From contig JAIRPA010000099.1 in the NCBI GenBank assembly GCA_031257235.1, positions 1-13,634 of the forward strand: 13,634 nt of DNA, read 5' to 3'. The notes beneath the pieces are model-generated. The model did not search any database. It worked only from the letters and a program-made list of their open reading frames with translations, and was not told where the DNA came from. Position numbers and translations under genes: made by a program. The DNA comes from Burkholderiales bacterium (GTDB lineage Bacteria > Pseudomonadota > Gammaproteobacteria > Burkholderiales > Casimicrobiaceae). Positions 5,958 to 13,634 of the stretch are shown here, one piece after another (the stretch's first letter is position 1; every line of letters starts with the position of its first letter).

Positions 5958-7310
5958 TTATAAAATGATTCCCGCAAAGATGAATCCGAACAAGACCGAA
6001 AGCGTGATACACACCACACCCGGAATAAAGAACGGATGATTAAATACATATTTGCCGATGCGTGTCGAGCCGGTGTCGTCCATTTCAACCGCCGCCAATA
6101 AGGTCGGATACGTCGGTAACACGAACAACGCAGACACCGCCGCAAACGATGCAATCAACGTGACCGGGGCCGCGCCAATGGAGATCGCCAAAGGCATTAA
6201 CGCGCGAGCCGTTGCGGCTTGCGAGTACAGCAACATCGAGGCAAAGAATAACGCAACCGCCAAAAGCCACGGCGCATGATTCAAGACTTCGCCGGCCAAA
6301 TCTTTGATGGACGCTTCATGCGCCGACACGAATGTGGTGCCCAACCATGCCACACCCAAGATACACACGCACGCGCTCATCCCGGATTGGAAGGTGGACG
6401 CCTTCAATACTTTTGCCGCGTCAATCTTGCACAGAAAGGTAATCGCCGTTGCCGCGCTCAACATAAAGACGTAGATGGCTTGATCGCGCGATAACACGAT
6501 GTTTTCTTTGGCAATCCAACCCACTTTATCGCTGATTAAAGTCGCGTAAAGCATCACCGCAATGATCGCCACCAAGAAAATCCAGACCGAGCGTTTGCCC
6601 ATTGCCGTGACCGGAATGTTTGAAACGCCGCGCATCGTCACCAAACCTTTGGCGAGACGCTCTTGATAGATAGGATCGTCTTTTAATTCTTTGCCGAGTT
6701 TATTGGCAAGAAACGAAGTTAAAATCACCGCCAACAACGTGGTCGGGATGCAGATCATCAATAGATCAATATAACCTACGCCGGGAAACTGCTTTTCAAG
6801 CGCGCCGGAGAAGAACACCACCGCGGCAGAAATCGGCGACGCGGTAATGGCAACCTGCGAGGCAACCACCGCAATCGACAAAGGACGCGACGGACGCACA
6901 CCTTGCTCTTTGGCAACTTCCGCAATCACGGGTAAAGTTGAAAACGCGGTGTGCCCCGTGCCCGCCATTAAGGTCATCAGATAGGTGACGATCGGTGCCA
7001 AATACGTGATGTATTTAGGATGACGACGCAACAAGCGTTCGGTGACGACCACCAAAAAGTCTATCCCGCCCGCGACCTGCATCGCGCCAATCGCGGCAAT
7101 CACCGACATGATGACCAAAATAACGTCCATCGGAATACCGCCCGGCTTGACCCCGATGAGGGCCAGCGCGAACACGCCCAAGCCGCCCGCGTAACCAATG
7201 CCGATACTGCCCGCGCGCGCGCCCAAAAAGATCGCGCCCAAAACAATGACCAACTGCAAAATTAAATAAAACGTACTGTGTTCTTGTAATATTTGATATA
7301 AACCACTCAT
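5958..7310 (-). CDS. dcuA: Anaerobic C4-dicarboxylate transporter DcuA
   Basis: This inner-membrane antiporter exchanges aspartate, fumarate or malate for succinate during fumarate respiration. The 450-residue, highly hydrophobic protein follows E. coli DcuA very closely by recall: GIGYAGGLGVFALALIGVKP, RRHPKYITYLAPIVTY, LPVIAEVAKEQGV, MSACVCILGVAWLG, and LPTYPTLLAAVEMDDTGSTR near the end. These match DcuA better than DcuB. It carries about 15 extra N-terminal residues. The start is preceded by AAAGGGAGAG. It follows aspA by 20 bases, the same aspA-dcuA order as in E. coli, and is the last gene before a strong terminator. Confidence 0.95.
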   Translation of the reverse strand: MSGLYQILQEHSTFYLILQLVIVLGAIFLGARAGSIGIGYAGGLGVFALALIGVKPGGIPMDVILVIMSVIAAIGAMQVAGGIDFLVVVTERLLRRHPKYITYLAPIVTYLMTLMAGTGHTAFSTLPVIAEVAKEQGVRPSRPLSIAVVASQVAITASPISAAVVFFSGALEKQFPGVGYIDLLMICIPTTLLAVILTSFLANKLGKELKDDPIYQERLAKGLVTMRGVSNIPVTAMGKRSVWIFLVAIIAVMLYATLISDKVGWIAKENIVLSRDQAIYVFMLSAATAITFLCKIDAAKVLKASTFQSGMSACVCILGVAWLGTTFVSAHEASIKDLAGEVLNHAPWLLAVALFFASMLLYSQAATARALMPLAISIGAAPVTLIASFAAVSALFVLPTYPTLLAAVEMDDTGSTRIGKYVFNHPFFIPGVVCITLSVLFGFIFAGIIL

Positions 7311-7330
7311 GATTCTCTCCCTTTCCTTGT

Positions 7331-8734
7331 TTAGGACTTAATGAAATGAGGATGAATCAAGTTTTCAAATGAAAAGACTTCATCCCATTTTTCTTGAGTA
7401 ATCAGCTTCTTCTCTTTAACCACAATATCGTGAACCGATTTGTTTTTAAGGAAACCTTCGCGAGCGATTTCAGCACATTGCTTGTAGCCTAAAATCGGGC
7501 TTAACTGTGTGACGATTCCCAGCGAATTCATCACCATCGCCTTCGTGCGTTCTTCGTTGGCGGTGATGCCTTTCACGCAATGTTCCGTCAAGCTATCGAC
7601 GGCATTTTGCATTGCGTAAATCGAACTGAAAAGCGCGTACCCGATCACCGGCTCCATCACGTTTAATTGTAATTGTCCGGCAGACGCCGCCAACGTCACG
7701 GTTAAGTCCATACCAATCACAAAGAAACTTGTTTGGTTGACAACTTCGGGAATCACGGGGTTGACTTTGCCCGGCATGATCGAAGACCCCGGTTGCAACT
7801 GCGGCAGGTTGATCTCGTTAAACCCGCAACGCGGACCGGACGCCAACAAGCGAAGGTCGTTGCAAATCTTGGTGAGTTTCACCGCCGTGCGTTTTAACAC
7901 CCCCGACAACAAAACATACGCGCCTGTGTCGGACGTGGCTTCGACAAGATCGTCCGCCAAGACAAATTCCACGTTGGTCAAGCGGGTCAGATAATGAACC
8001 GCTTTTTGGGGATACCCCTCCGGCGCATTCACCGAAGTTCCGATGGCGGTCGCGCCTAAGTTGATCTCACGAAGCATGTTGCACGAATCTTGAATCCGCA
8101 CGATTTCTTCGCCGATCGTGGTGGCAAACCCGTGAAACTCCGCGCCCAAAGACATCGGGACGGCGTCTTGTAAATGCGTGCGCCCCATCTTCAACACACG
8201 ATCAAACTCTTTGCCTTTTTCCCACAAGGCTTCTTGTAAGCGGGACAAGGTTTGCGTGTATTCCTGTAAGCGCAACAAAAGCGCCAAACGAAATGCGGTC
8301 GGGTAGGCGTCGTTCGTCGATTGCGAACAATTAACATGATCGTTCGGGTTGATGGTTGTGTAATCGCCCTTTTTCTTACCAATCATCTCCAACGCAACGT
8401 TGGCAATCACCTCGTTGGTGTTCATATTCATGGACGTTCCCGCTCCGCCTTGGATGAAATCCGTCACAAATTGATCCACAAACTCGCCCGCGATCAAACG
8501 ATCACACGCTTTGATGATGGCGTCCGCCACATCGCCGGAAAGCGCGCCGCAATCTCTGTTTGCCATTGCGGCGGCTTTCTTGACATACCCAAACGCTTTG
8601 ACCATCGTTGCTTCACGCGACATGGTCAACCCTGTGATATGAAAATTTTCTTTTCCGCGCAGCGTTTGTACCCCATAGTAAACGTTATCGGGTAATTCGC
8701 GCTCTCCTAAAAAATCCTTTTCTATCCGCGCCAT
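7331..8734 (-). CDS. aspA: Aspartate ammonia-lyase (aspartase)
   Basis: AspA converts L-aspartate to fumarate and ammonia in the cytoplasm, here supplying the electron acceptor for fumarate reductase. It has 467 residues (E. coli 478). It shows GGAGTSMNMNTNEV (96-109), MGRTHLQDAVPMSLG (183-197) and the SS-loop GSSIMPGKVNPVIPEVVNQ (316-334) with the catalytic serine S318. The sequence after the SS-loop (PEVVNQ) and KMGRT fit aspartase rather than class II fumarase, which has a different continuation. GAAAGGAG stands before the ATG. It lies 71 bases after frdB with no hairpin between, so read-through from the frd promoter is likely, though an internal promoter cannot be excluded. Confidence 0.93.
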   Translation of the reverse strand: MARIEKDFLGERELPDNVYYGVQTLRGKENFHITGLTMSREATMVKAFGYVKKAAAMANRDCGALSGDVADAIIKACDRLIAGEFVDQFVTDFIQGGAGTSMNMNTNEVIANVALEMIGKKKGDYTTINPNDHVNCSQSTNDAYPTAFRLALLLRLQEYTQTLSRLQEALWEKGKEFDRVLKMGRTHLQDAVPMSLGAEFHGFATTIGEEIVRIQDSCNMLREINLGATAIGTSVNAPEGYPQKAVHYLTRLTNVEFVLADDLVEATSDTGAYVLLSGVLKRTAVKLTKICNDLRLLASGPRCGFNEINLPQLQPGSSIMPGKVNPVIPEVVNQTSFFVIGMDLTVTLAASAGQLQLNVMEPVIGYALFSSIYAMQNAVDSLTEHCVKGITANEERTKAMVMNSLGIVTQLSPILGYKQCAEIAREGFLKNKSVHDIVVKEKKLITQEKWDEVFSFENLIHPHFIKS

Positions 8735-8805
8735 AGTTAGCTCCTTTCAAAATACAACATTAAATGCGGGGGGTGGTACAACAAAAAACTTCTTCACGAT
8801 TCACA

Positions 8806-9591
8806 CTACTTATTACACTCCGTGCATTCGATCGTGGCCAGCTTGCGCCGTAAAAACGCGATTTGCGTTTGCAAGGGAAGCTCTTTCGGGCAAACATCAT
8901 GGCAACCCAAAAGCGACATACATCCAAAGACACCGTTATCGTCACCGATCAATTCGTAAAAATCGGCATCGGTGCGGTTATCCCGCGGATCAAGTTTCAA
9001 GCGCGCAATTTTATTCAAACCGACCGCGCCGACAAAGTCGCGCCGCATCTGCGCCGTTCCGCACGCGGCAACGCATGATCCGCACTCAACACAACGATCC
9101 AACTCATAAATTTTTTCGGCAAGGTCAGGGTCCATCACCTCTTCTTTCTTCGAGAGATTGATTTCCTTTTCCTGCGTGTGAACCCACGTTTCAAGACGCT
9201 CGCTCATGCCGCGCATCCATTTGCCCGTGTTGACCGACAAATCACCGATCAACTCAAACACCGGCAACGGCGCCACCGTGATGTCCGTGCCCATATTTTT
9301 GGTCAAGGAGCGACAAGCAAGCCCCGGTCTGCCGTTGATCAGCATCGAGCAACTGCCGCAAATCCCCGCGCGACACACAAAATCGAACTGCAATGTCGGG
9401 TCTTGATGCTCACGAATTTCCGTCAACGCGAGAAAAAGCGTCATGCCTTCGGCTTCTTCAATTTGATACTGTTGAAGACGCGGCTTGTCGCCCGGCACTT
9501 GCGGGTTATAACGCAAAATGTGAAACGTCAACGTTCTGTTTCGGGTTTGTTGTGCGCCCCCCGATTGGACGGTTTTTTGTGCTTCGCTCAT
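8806..9591 (-). CDS. frdB: Fumarate reductase iron-sulfur subunit
   Basis: FrdB carries electrons from the membrane haems of FrdC to the FAD of FrdA. The 261-residue protein has the three expected clusters: [2Fe-2S] on C73, C78, C81 and C93; [4Fe-4S] on C167, C170, C173 and C234; and [3Fe-4S] on C177, C224 and C230. The body matches Wolinella FrdB by recall (FVCRAGICGSC, ELDRCVECGSC, GDDNGVFGCMSLLGCHDVCP). It is about 20 residues longer than that protein, with an unstructured N-terminal tail and a C-terminal ECTECNK that adds a CxxC not needed for the three clusters. It starts five bases after the frdA stop, with AAGGATTAAGGG as ribosome binding site. Confidence 0.96.
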   Translation of the reverse strand: MSEAQKTVQSGGAQQTRNRTLTFHILRYNPQVPGDKPRLQQYQIEEAEGMTLFLALTEIREHQDPTLQFDFVCRAGICGSCSMLINGRPGLACRSLTKNMGTDITVAPLPVFELIGDLSVNTGKWMRGMSERLETWVHTQEKEINLSKKEEVMDPDLAEKIYELDRCVECGSCVAACGTAQMRRDFVGAVGLNKIARLKLDPRDNRTDADFYELIGDDNGVFGCMSLLGCHDVCPKELPLQTQIAFLRRKLATIECTECNK

Positions 9592-9596
9592 AGCCC

Positions 9597-11582
9597 TTAA
9601 TCCTTCAAAGGTTCGTCAATACGTTCGTTTTTCCCGCGCAACGCCGCCGGCAGCTGATCTTTAAACGGCATCAGTTTTTCCTGTACGGCAAAGCGATCGC
9701 TTCCTTCCATTTGTTTCTTGATGGCGTCCACTTCTTCCTGACGCTTCGGCGTGTCGGGATGATCGATGTAGTTTTTCGCGCCATAACCGCGCCAGCCCGG
9801 AGGCAGCTCCATCTTCATAACGTCCAACGGCTCGTATTCCAAATGCGGCAACGTACCGTTTTCATCTTTCCAGAACGCCAGCGTGCGTTTGAGCCAATCT
9901 TTATCGTTGCGTTGCGGGTAGTCGATTCTGAAGTGCGCGCCGCGGCTTTCCGTGCGCACCAAGGCGCCATACGCCACGGTTTGCGCGAGTTTTAGCATCA
10001 TCTTGGTGCGATACGCGGCAACCAATTCAGGGTTCGATGCCGTGGATTTGCTCGAAAGCCCGATGTTGCGGCTACGTTCGATTAACTGTTGCAACTGTTT
10101 GACCCCTGCCTCCAAGGCTTCGGCGTTGCGGAAAATACCGACCGATTTGGTCATCACGTCCTGCATTTCAAGATTCAACTTGAAGGCGTTTTCCTTACCA
10201 CTGCTGTTGACAAGACTTTGGATTTTGCCTTTTTCGCGGCTCACAAATTCTTCGACGAGCTTCATCGAGACATCAATTCCGTTGTTTTTGTCGTCGCAGA
10301 AATCGGCGATGAATTCACCGACGATCATCCCTGCCACCACGGTTTCGGCCACCGAGTTTCCGCCCAAGCGGTTAAACCCGTGCATGTCCCAACACGCGGC
10401 TTCCCCGGCGGCAAACAAGCCGCGCAAGGTTTGCGATTCGCCGGTCGGCTTGGTGCGCACGCCACCCATCGTGTAGTGCTGCGCCGGACGCACGGGAATC
10501 CATTTTTCAGCCGGATCAATCCCCAAGAAACTTTCGCAGATTTCTTTGACTTCGCGCAGGTTGTGCTCAATGTGATGACGCCCCAAAAGGGTGATGTCCA
10601 ACCACAAGTGTTCGCCAAAGCGCGATTTGTGACCTTTGCCTTTGGCGATGTGTTCTTCCATCCGACGCGATACCACGTCGCGCGACGCCAATTCTTTCTT
10701 TTCCGGTTCGTAGTCCGGCATGAAGCGATAACCGTCACAGTCACGCAACAAACCGCCGTCTCCGCGGCAACCTTCCGTCACGAGAATCCCCACCGGGAAA
10801 ATCCCCGTCGGGTGAAACTGAACGGCTTCCATGTTGCCCAACGAGGCCACCCCGGTTTCCAACGCCAGCGCGTGACCGATACCTTCACAAATGATGGCGT
10901 TGGTCGTGACTTTATAGAGTTTGCCCGCGCCGCCGGTGGCAATCGCCGTGGCTTTGGCCAAATACGCGCGAATCTCGCCGGTGATCAAATCACGAACCAC
11001 GGCGCCGTAACAGCGTTTGCCGTCGTGAATCAAGGCAATGGCTTCACAACGCTCATGCACGGTGATCCCTTCGGCAATGGCGCGATCGCTCGCGGTGTAC
11101 AACATCGCGTGACCCGTGCCGTCCGAGACGTAACACGTCCGCCATTTTTTCGTGCCGCCGAAATCGCGTTGCGCAATCAAGCCGTGCGCTTCATCGCGTT
11201 CGGTGATCGTCACTTTTTGACTGTTGATGATGACCTGACGATCCCCTTTTCTCACGCGGCTCCACGGCAAACCCCACGCCGCCAATTCACGCGCCGCTTT
11301 GGGTGAAGTGTTCACGAACATCCGTGCCACGACTTGATCGCAACCCCAATCGCTGCCGCGCACGGTGTCTTCAAAGTGAACGTCTTCGGTGTCCCCTTGA
11401 CCTTTGATCACGTTGGCTAAAGAGGCCTGCATTCCGCCTTGAGCCGCCGCCGAGTGCGAGCGTTTGGGCGGCACCAGCGACAAAATAATCGTTTTGTGAC
11501 CGCGACGCTGCGCGCCGATTGCCATCCGCAAGCCCGCAAGCCCGCCGCCGATCACCAATACGTCCGAGTAAATAACATTCAT
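9597..11582 (-). CDS. frdA: Fumarate reductase flavoprotein subunit
   Basis: FrdA reduces fumarate to succinate on the cytoplasmic face of the membrane. It has 661 residues. The FAD site is IGGGLAGLR (11-19), and the covalent-FAD histidine is H43 in RSHSAAAQGG. Catalytic residues are all in place: H257 (QFHPTG), R301 (LASRDVVSRR), H369 (QHYTMGG) and R405 (NRLGGNS). It aligns nearly without gaps to Wolinella FrdA from memory through the catalytic core, unlike the shorter enterobacterial FrdA. The start is two bases after frdC, with AAAGGAG inside the end of frdC, which suggests coupled translation. A long open frame on the opposite strand is a codon-bias shadow. Confidence 0.97.
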   Translation of the reverse strand: MNVIYSDVLVIGGGLAGLRMAIGAQRRGHKTIILSLVPPKRSHSAAAQGGMQASLANVIKGQGDTEDVHFEDTVRGSDWGCDQVVARMFVNTSPKAARELAAWGLPWSRVRKGDRQVIINSQKVTITERDEAHGLIAQRDFGGTKKWRTCYVSDGTGHAMLYTASDRAIAEGITVHERCEAIALIHDGKRCYGAVVRDLITGEIRAYLAKATAIATGGAGKLYKVTTNAIICEGIGHALALETGVASLGNMEAVQFHPTGIFPVGILVTEGCRGDGGLLRDCDGYRFMPDYEPEKKELASRDVVSRRMEEHIAKGKGHKSRFGEHLWLDITLLGRHHIEHNLREVKEICESFLGIDPAEKWIPVRPAQHYTMGGVRTKPTGESQTLRGLFAAGEAACWDMHGFNRLGGNSVAETVVAGMIVGEFIADFCDDKNNGIDVSMKLVEEFVSREKGKIQSLVNSSGKENAFKLNLEMQDVMTKSVGIFRNAEALEAGVKQLQQLIERSRNIGLSSKSTASNPELVAAYRTKMMLKLAQTVAYGALVRTESRGAHFRIDYPQRNDKDWLKRTLAFWKDENGTLPHLEYEPLDVMKMELPPGWRGYGAKNYIDHPDTPKRQEEVDAIKKQMEGSDRFAVQEKLMPFKDQLPAALRGKNERIDEPLKD

Positions 11583-11584
11583 GC

Positions 11585-12388
11585 TTATTCTCCTTTAACC
11601 AACATCCCGTCCATCGACGTGGGGGCGGCTTTGCTATGCTCCATCATGACGGATGAAGGTGTGTAATCTTTTTGAAAGTCTCCGGCTTTCACATGAATGC
11701 CGATCTTCATATAAGCGATCAAAGTAACCGCGCCTAACAGTAAGAAAAAGACCAAGAGGGCTTTTTCGAGTTTGCTTAAAAACTCACGAGACATGTTCGG
11801 AATACACCATTTGACCGCCAGGCGATAAAGTCCGATGCTGCCGTGCAACTCCACACACAAAAGCAAAACCGGATAGAACCAAAATCCCAGATAAGCACCC
11901 CACATACGATCACCGGAAAAACCGGGACCAATGAGCTCGGGCCACACAAACATTTGATATAAATGCGCCGACGCCAAGAAGAACATGGCAAAGCCGGTAT
12001 AAACCTGAACAAGCCAGAGTGACGTGTCGTGGTGACGCATCTCTTTGGCGTGCGCGCGCATCACCTGCAACTGACGGAAATTGATCGGAAACTTCCGAAC
12101 CGCCAGCGCCGCGTGAATAATAAAGACAAGAGCGACAATCCCCACGATGACCGAAACCAGCCACGGATACGATTGACCGAAAAAGTAGTAACCCTCAAAG
12201 AACTTTGTAACAGTCCACATCAGGTCTTCACTGACAAGAATGGTGGCCACGAAAAACATGTGACCCCACATGAACAAGGCTAAGAACAAACCACTCAGAC
12301 TTTGCAGGAGATCAAGCCGCGCGGGCAACCTGCTCTTACGAGGACGCTCTGCGAGACCGACTTGAGCAATCACGGTATTATTTGACAT
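11585..12388 (-). CDS. frdC: Fumarate reductase dihaem cytochrome b subunit
   Basis: This is the membrane anchor and quinol-oxidising subunit, with five transmembrane helices and two b haems. At 267 residues it is slightly longer than Wolinella FrdC (256). The haem ligands are conserved: H43 (FMWGHMFF), H92 (FIIHAALAVRKFP), H142 (FFLASAHLY) and H182 (VELHGSIGLYR). E65 (TKFFEG), matching Wolinella E66 at the menaquinol site, and E180 of the proton-transfer pathway are also present. This predicts menaquinol:fumarate reduction with compensated proton movement. It is the first gene of the operon, behind a candidate FNR-controlled promoter; the ribosome binding site AGAAAGAAG is weak. Confidence 0.96.
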   Translation of the reverse strand: MSNNTVIAQVGLAERPRKSRLPARLDLLQSLSGLFLALFMWGHMFFVATILVSEDLMWTVTKFFEGYYFFGQSYPWLVSVIVGIVALVFIIHAALAVRKFPINFRQLQVMRAHAKEMRHHDTSLWLVQVYTGFAMFFLASAHLYQMFVWPELIGPGFSGDRMWGAYLGFWFYPVLLLCVELHGSIGLYRLAVKWCIPNMSREFLSKLEKALLVFFLLLGAVTLIAYMKIGIHVKAGDFQKDYTPSSVMMEHSKAAPTSMDGMLVKGE

Positions 12389-12423
12389 ACGCTTCTTTCT
12401 AAAAAATGGTTGGTGACAAAAAA

Positions 12424-12472
12424 GCCTCCAGATTATACGTTTAATAATTTTTCACAAATTGACCCGAATCAA
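12424..12472 (-). promoter_or_regulatory. Candidate FNR-activated promoter of frdCAB-aspA-dcuA
   Basis: Read on the minus strand, TTGATTCGGGTCAA (12472-12459) matches the FNR consensus TTGATnnnnATCAA at nine of ten defined positions. A perfect TATAAT lies at 12437-12432. A start near 12424 puts the FNR site centre at about -41.5, the standard class II activation position. There is no good -35 box, as usual for such promoters. Anaerobic induction is inferred from this geometry and fits the genes it would drive. Confidence 0.72.
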
Positions 12473-12539
12473 CTTAAACGAAACAAAGCAATGACATTTT
12501 ATGCGGGCTTTTTACAAGGGAGGAATTTATGCCGGAAGG

Positions 12540-12728
12540 CATTGGTTTTCAGGAATCAGGGGTCAGAGGTCAGGGATCAGACCTCGTCATTGCGGACTTG
12601 ATCCGCAATCCGGTTTTATCGCCTTTCGGGCGAGGCAAGCCTCGCCCCTACGGTTCAGGGATCAGAGGTCAGGAATCAGAAACGCCGCCGCAAATGTGGT
12701 GCATCAAATTTGGCGACCCTCTCCATCT
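12540..12728. repeat. Intergenic composite repeat block (copy C, inverted)
   Basis: No gene is supported between frdC and the deacetylase gene. This block holds two heptamer runs in reverse orientation (12552-12580 and 12651-12678, about four units each). Between them are a hairpin ATTGCGGA/TCCGCAAT (12589-12609) and a perfect 9-bp inverted repeat GGGCGAGGC/GCCTCGCCC (12628-12647). Bases 12679-12705 are the inverted match of 1300-1326 with one mismatch. Open frames crossing it are translations of repeats. Confidence 0.75.
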
Positions 12729-12771
12729 ACGCAAAAAAGGATCAGGCTTTGCCTGTCCTTTTTTGGAAATT
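12729..12771. terminator. Second copy of the 43-bp terminator element
   Basis: This stretch is identical to 3864-3906. It contains the A6, 14-bp stem with one bulge, TTT loop and T6 hairpin. It lies 72 bases past the deacetylase stop on the minus strand, where it would end that transcript before the frd promoter. A further weak hairpin CAAAAAG/CTTTTTG is at 12781-12799. Confidence 0.8.
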
Positions 12772-12842
12772 TGTGACCGGCAAAAAGGTCCACTTTTTGT
12801 CGAACCCGCGAGTGTAGGGGTTCACTTTTGGGCGAATGGTTT

Positions 12843-13613
12843 TTACTTTTGGGCGCTCCCTTGCCCCACCCACGCTTCTTTAGGTTTGCGTTTCATGTAG
12901 AGTTTCCACCAAAACCCAATCATATTGTCCCCATAAGAAATCGCTTTGCGCGGCAATTCGCACGGGTCGGGCGCGTAATTGGCTTCGGCACGCACACAGG
13001 TCAATGCCGTTTTATACCCGGCTTTGATCACCAAGTCTTTTGCCTGTTGGTTGTATTTCCCGAAGGGATAACAAAAATCGGGGACGGCATCGCCCAATAA
13101 ATCTTCTAATTTTTTCTTGCTGTCAAAAATTTCCGTGCGCGCCGTCTCAAAGGAGCATTCGGAAAGTTTGACGTGATTCAAGGTGTGCGAGCCGAATGAA
13201 ACACCTTCTTTTTTGAGCGCGCGAAGAGTTGCTAAATCCATCAACGGCGCGTGATCGCTTTCGGGAATGTCCGTAATCCAACTCGTTGTTTTCCCGATTA
13301 AGTCCGCGACTAAAAACATCGTCACCGGAAAGCGATGCTCCTTCATAATCGGCCACGCATACTCGGCAAAATTGCGACACCCGTCATCAAACGTCAGCAC
13401 CACCGCACGTTTGCCCGTGATGGGTTTATTGAAGAACAACGCCTCATTCGCGTCGGCAAGACTGATCACCTGACAAAATCGCGCAAGATACGCCATTTGT
13501 TGACGAAACCGACCCACATCACAATAAATGCCCCGATGCTTGTCAGGACGATTAAAACGCCCGACTTGGTGATACATCAAAATGGAAACAGGAACAGATA
13601 AAGAGGAACTCAT
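12843..13613 (-). CDS. Polysaccharide deacetylase-family protein (NodB/CE4 domain)
   Basis: This is a metal-dependent deacetylase-fold protein of 256 residues with no signal peptide. Motif 1 is TFDDG (74-78, catalytic-base D76 and metal-ligand D77). Motif 2 is SHTLNH (142-147, metal ligands H143 and H147). Motif 3 is CYPFGKY (181-187). The N-terminal VPVSILMYHQVG is typical of family members that act on N-acetylated surface sugars, but the substrate cannot be read from the sequence. The start near the window edge has no clear Shine-Dalgarno site. A frame ending in TGA one base before the ATG could be the end of an upstream gene outside the window, giving coupling. The last codons GCC CAA AAG TAA belong to the repeated 11-mer also found at the end of thiD. 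Confidence 0.85.
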   Translation of the reverse strand: MSSSLSVPVSILMYHQVGRFNRPDKHRGIYCDVGRFRQQMAYLARFCQVISLADANEALFFNKPITGKRAVVLTFDDGCRNFAEYAWPIMKEHRFPVTMFLVADLIGKTTSWITDIPESDHAPLMDLATLRALKKEGVSFGSHTLNHVKLSECSFETARTEIFDSKKKLEDLLGDAVPDFCYPFGKYNQQAKDLVIKAGYKTALTCVRAEANYAPDPCELPRKAISYGDNMIGFWWKLYMKRKPKEAWVGQGSAQK

Positions 13614-13634
13614 GTCAAAAGATAAAAATTAAAA

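Noticed and set aside
10089..11306. Long open frame (405 codons) on the plus strand opposite frdA
   Set aside because: It lies wholly antisense to a confidently assigned frdA, has no recognisable domain and is explained by codon bias of the coding strand.
12529..12900. Plus-strand open frame MPEGIGFQES... between frdC and the deacetylase gene
   Set aside because: It translates the composite repeat block C and the terminator element; a similar peptide arises from the other repeat blocks.

Overview
The window looks like an anaerobic or facultatively anaerobic Gram-negative proteobacterium, possibly a beta- or gammaproteobacterium. This rests on recalled family resemblance, not a search. The thiamine genes and DcuA resemble enterobacterial proteins. 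The fumarate reductase is the dihaem, menaquinol-oxidising type known from Wolinella. Tat- and Sec-type signal peptides and a periplasmic multihaem cytochrome fit a Gram-negative cell. No rRNA, tRNA, CRISPR array or transposase gene was seen.

Layout. Bases 1-357 are non-coding and rich in inverted repeats. At 358-1026 (+) lies a short dihaem ferric-reductase-like membrane protein with no flavin domain. Bases 1027-1450 are non-coding, with composite repeats, a nine-unit heptamer array and a candidate promoter. Bases 1451-1556 hold a TPP riboswitch with a readable switching hairpin, controlling thiM-thiE-thiD (+, 1557-3823), a thiamine salvage and coupling operon. A convergent intergenic region with two strong hairpins separates it from the minus-strand genes.

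The minus strand carries two respiratory units. The upstream one, read from about 12424 down to 5958, is frdC-frdA-frdB-aspA-dcuA. It begins at a promoter with an FNR-type site centred near -41.5 and ends at a perfect hairpin (5911-5942). It makes a complete pathway: DcuA exchanges aspartate or fumarate for succinate, AspA deaminates aspartate to fumarate, and FrdCAB reduces fumarate with quinol. The second unit (5815-3950) encodes a Tat-exported FAD protein and a Sec-exported tetrahaem cytochrome c. Together they look like Shewanella Fcc3 split into two genes, but all four fumarate-reductase catalytic residues compared are replaced. The two equivalent arginines are tyrosines, as in 3-ketosteroid-dehydrogenase-like enzymes. 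It is therefore probably a periplasmic oxidoreductase for another substrate, and it is the most interesting item here.

Bases 12389-12842 hold the frd promoter plus another composite repeat block, and 12843-13613 (-) encodes a polysaccharide deacetylase-family protein. The intergenic regions share a mosaic repeat family: heptamers, TCATTGCGG hairpins, an identical 43-bp terminator-like hairpin at two loci, and an 11-mer that supplies the last codons and stop of two unrelated genes.
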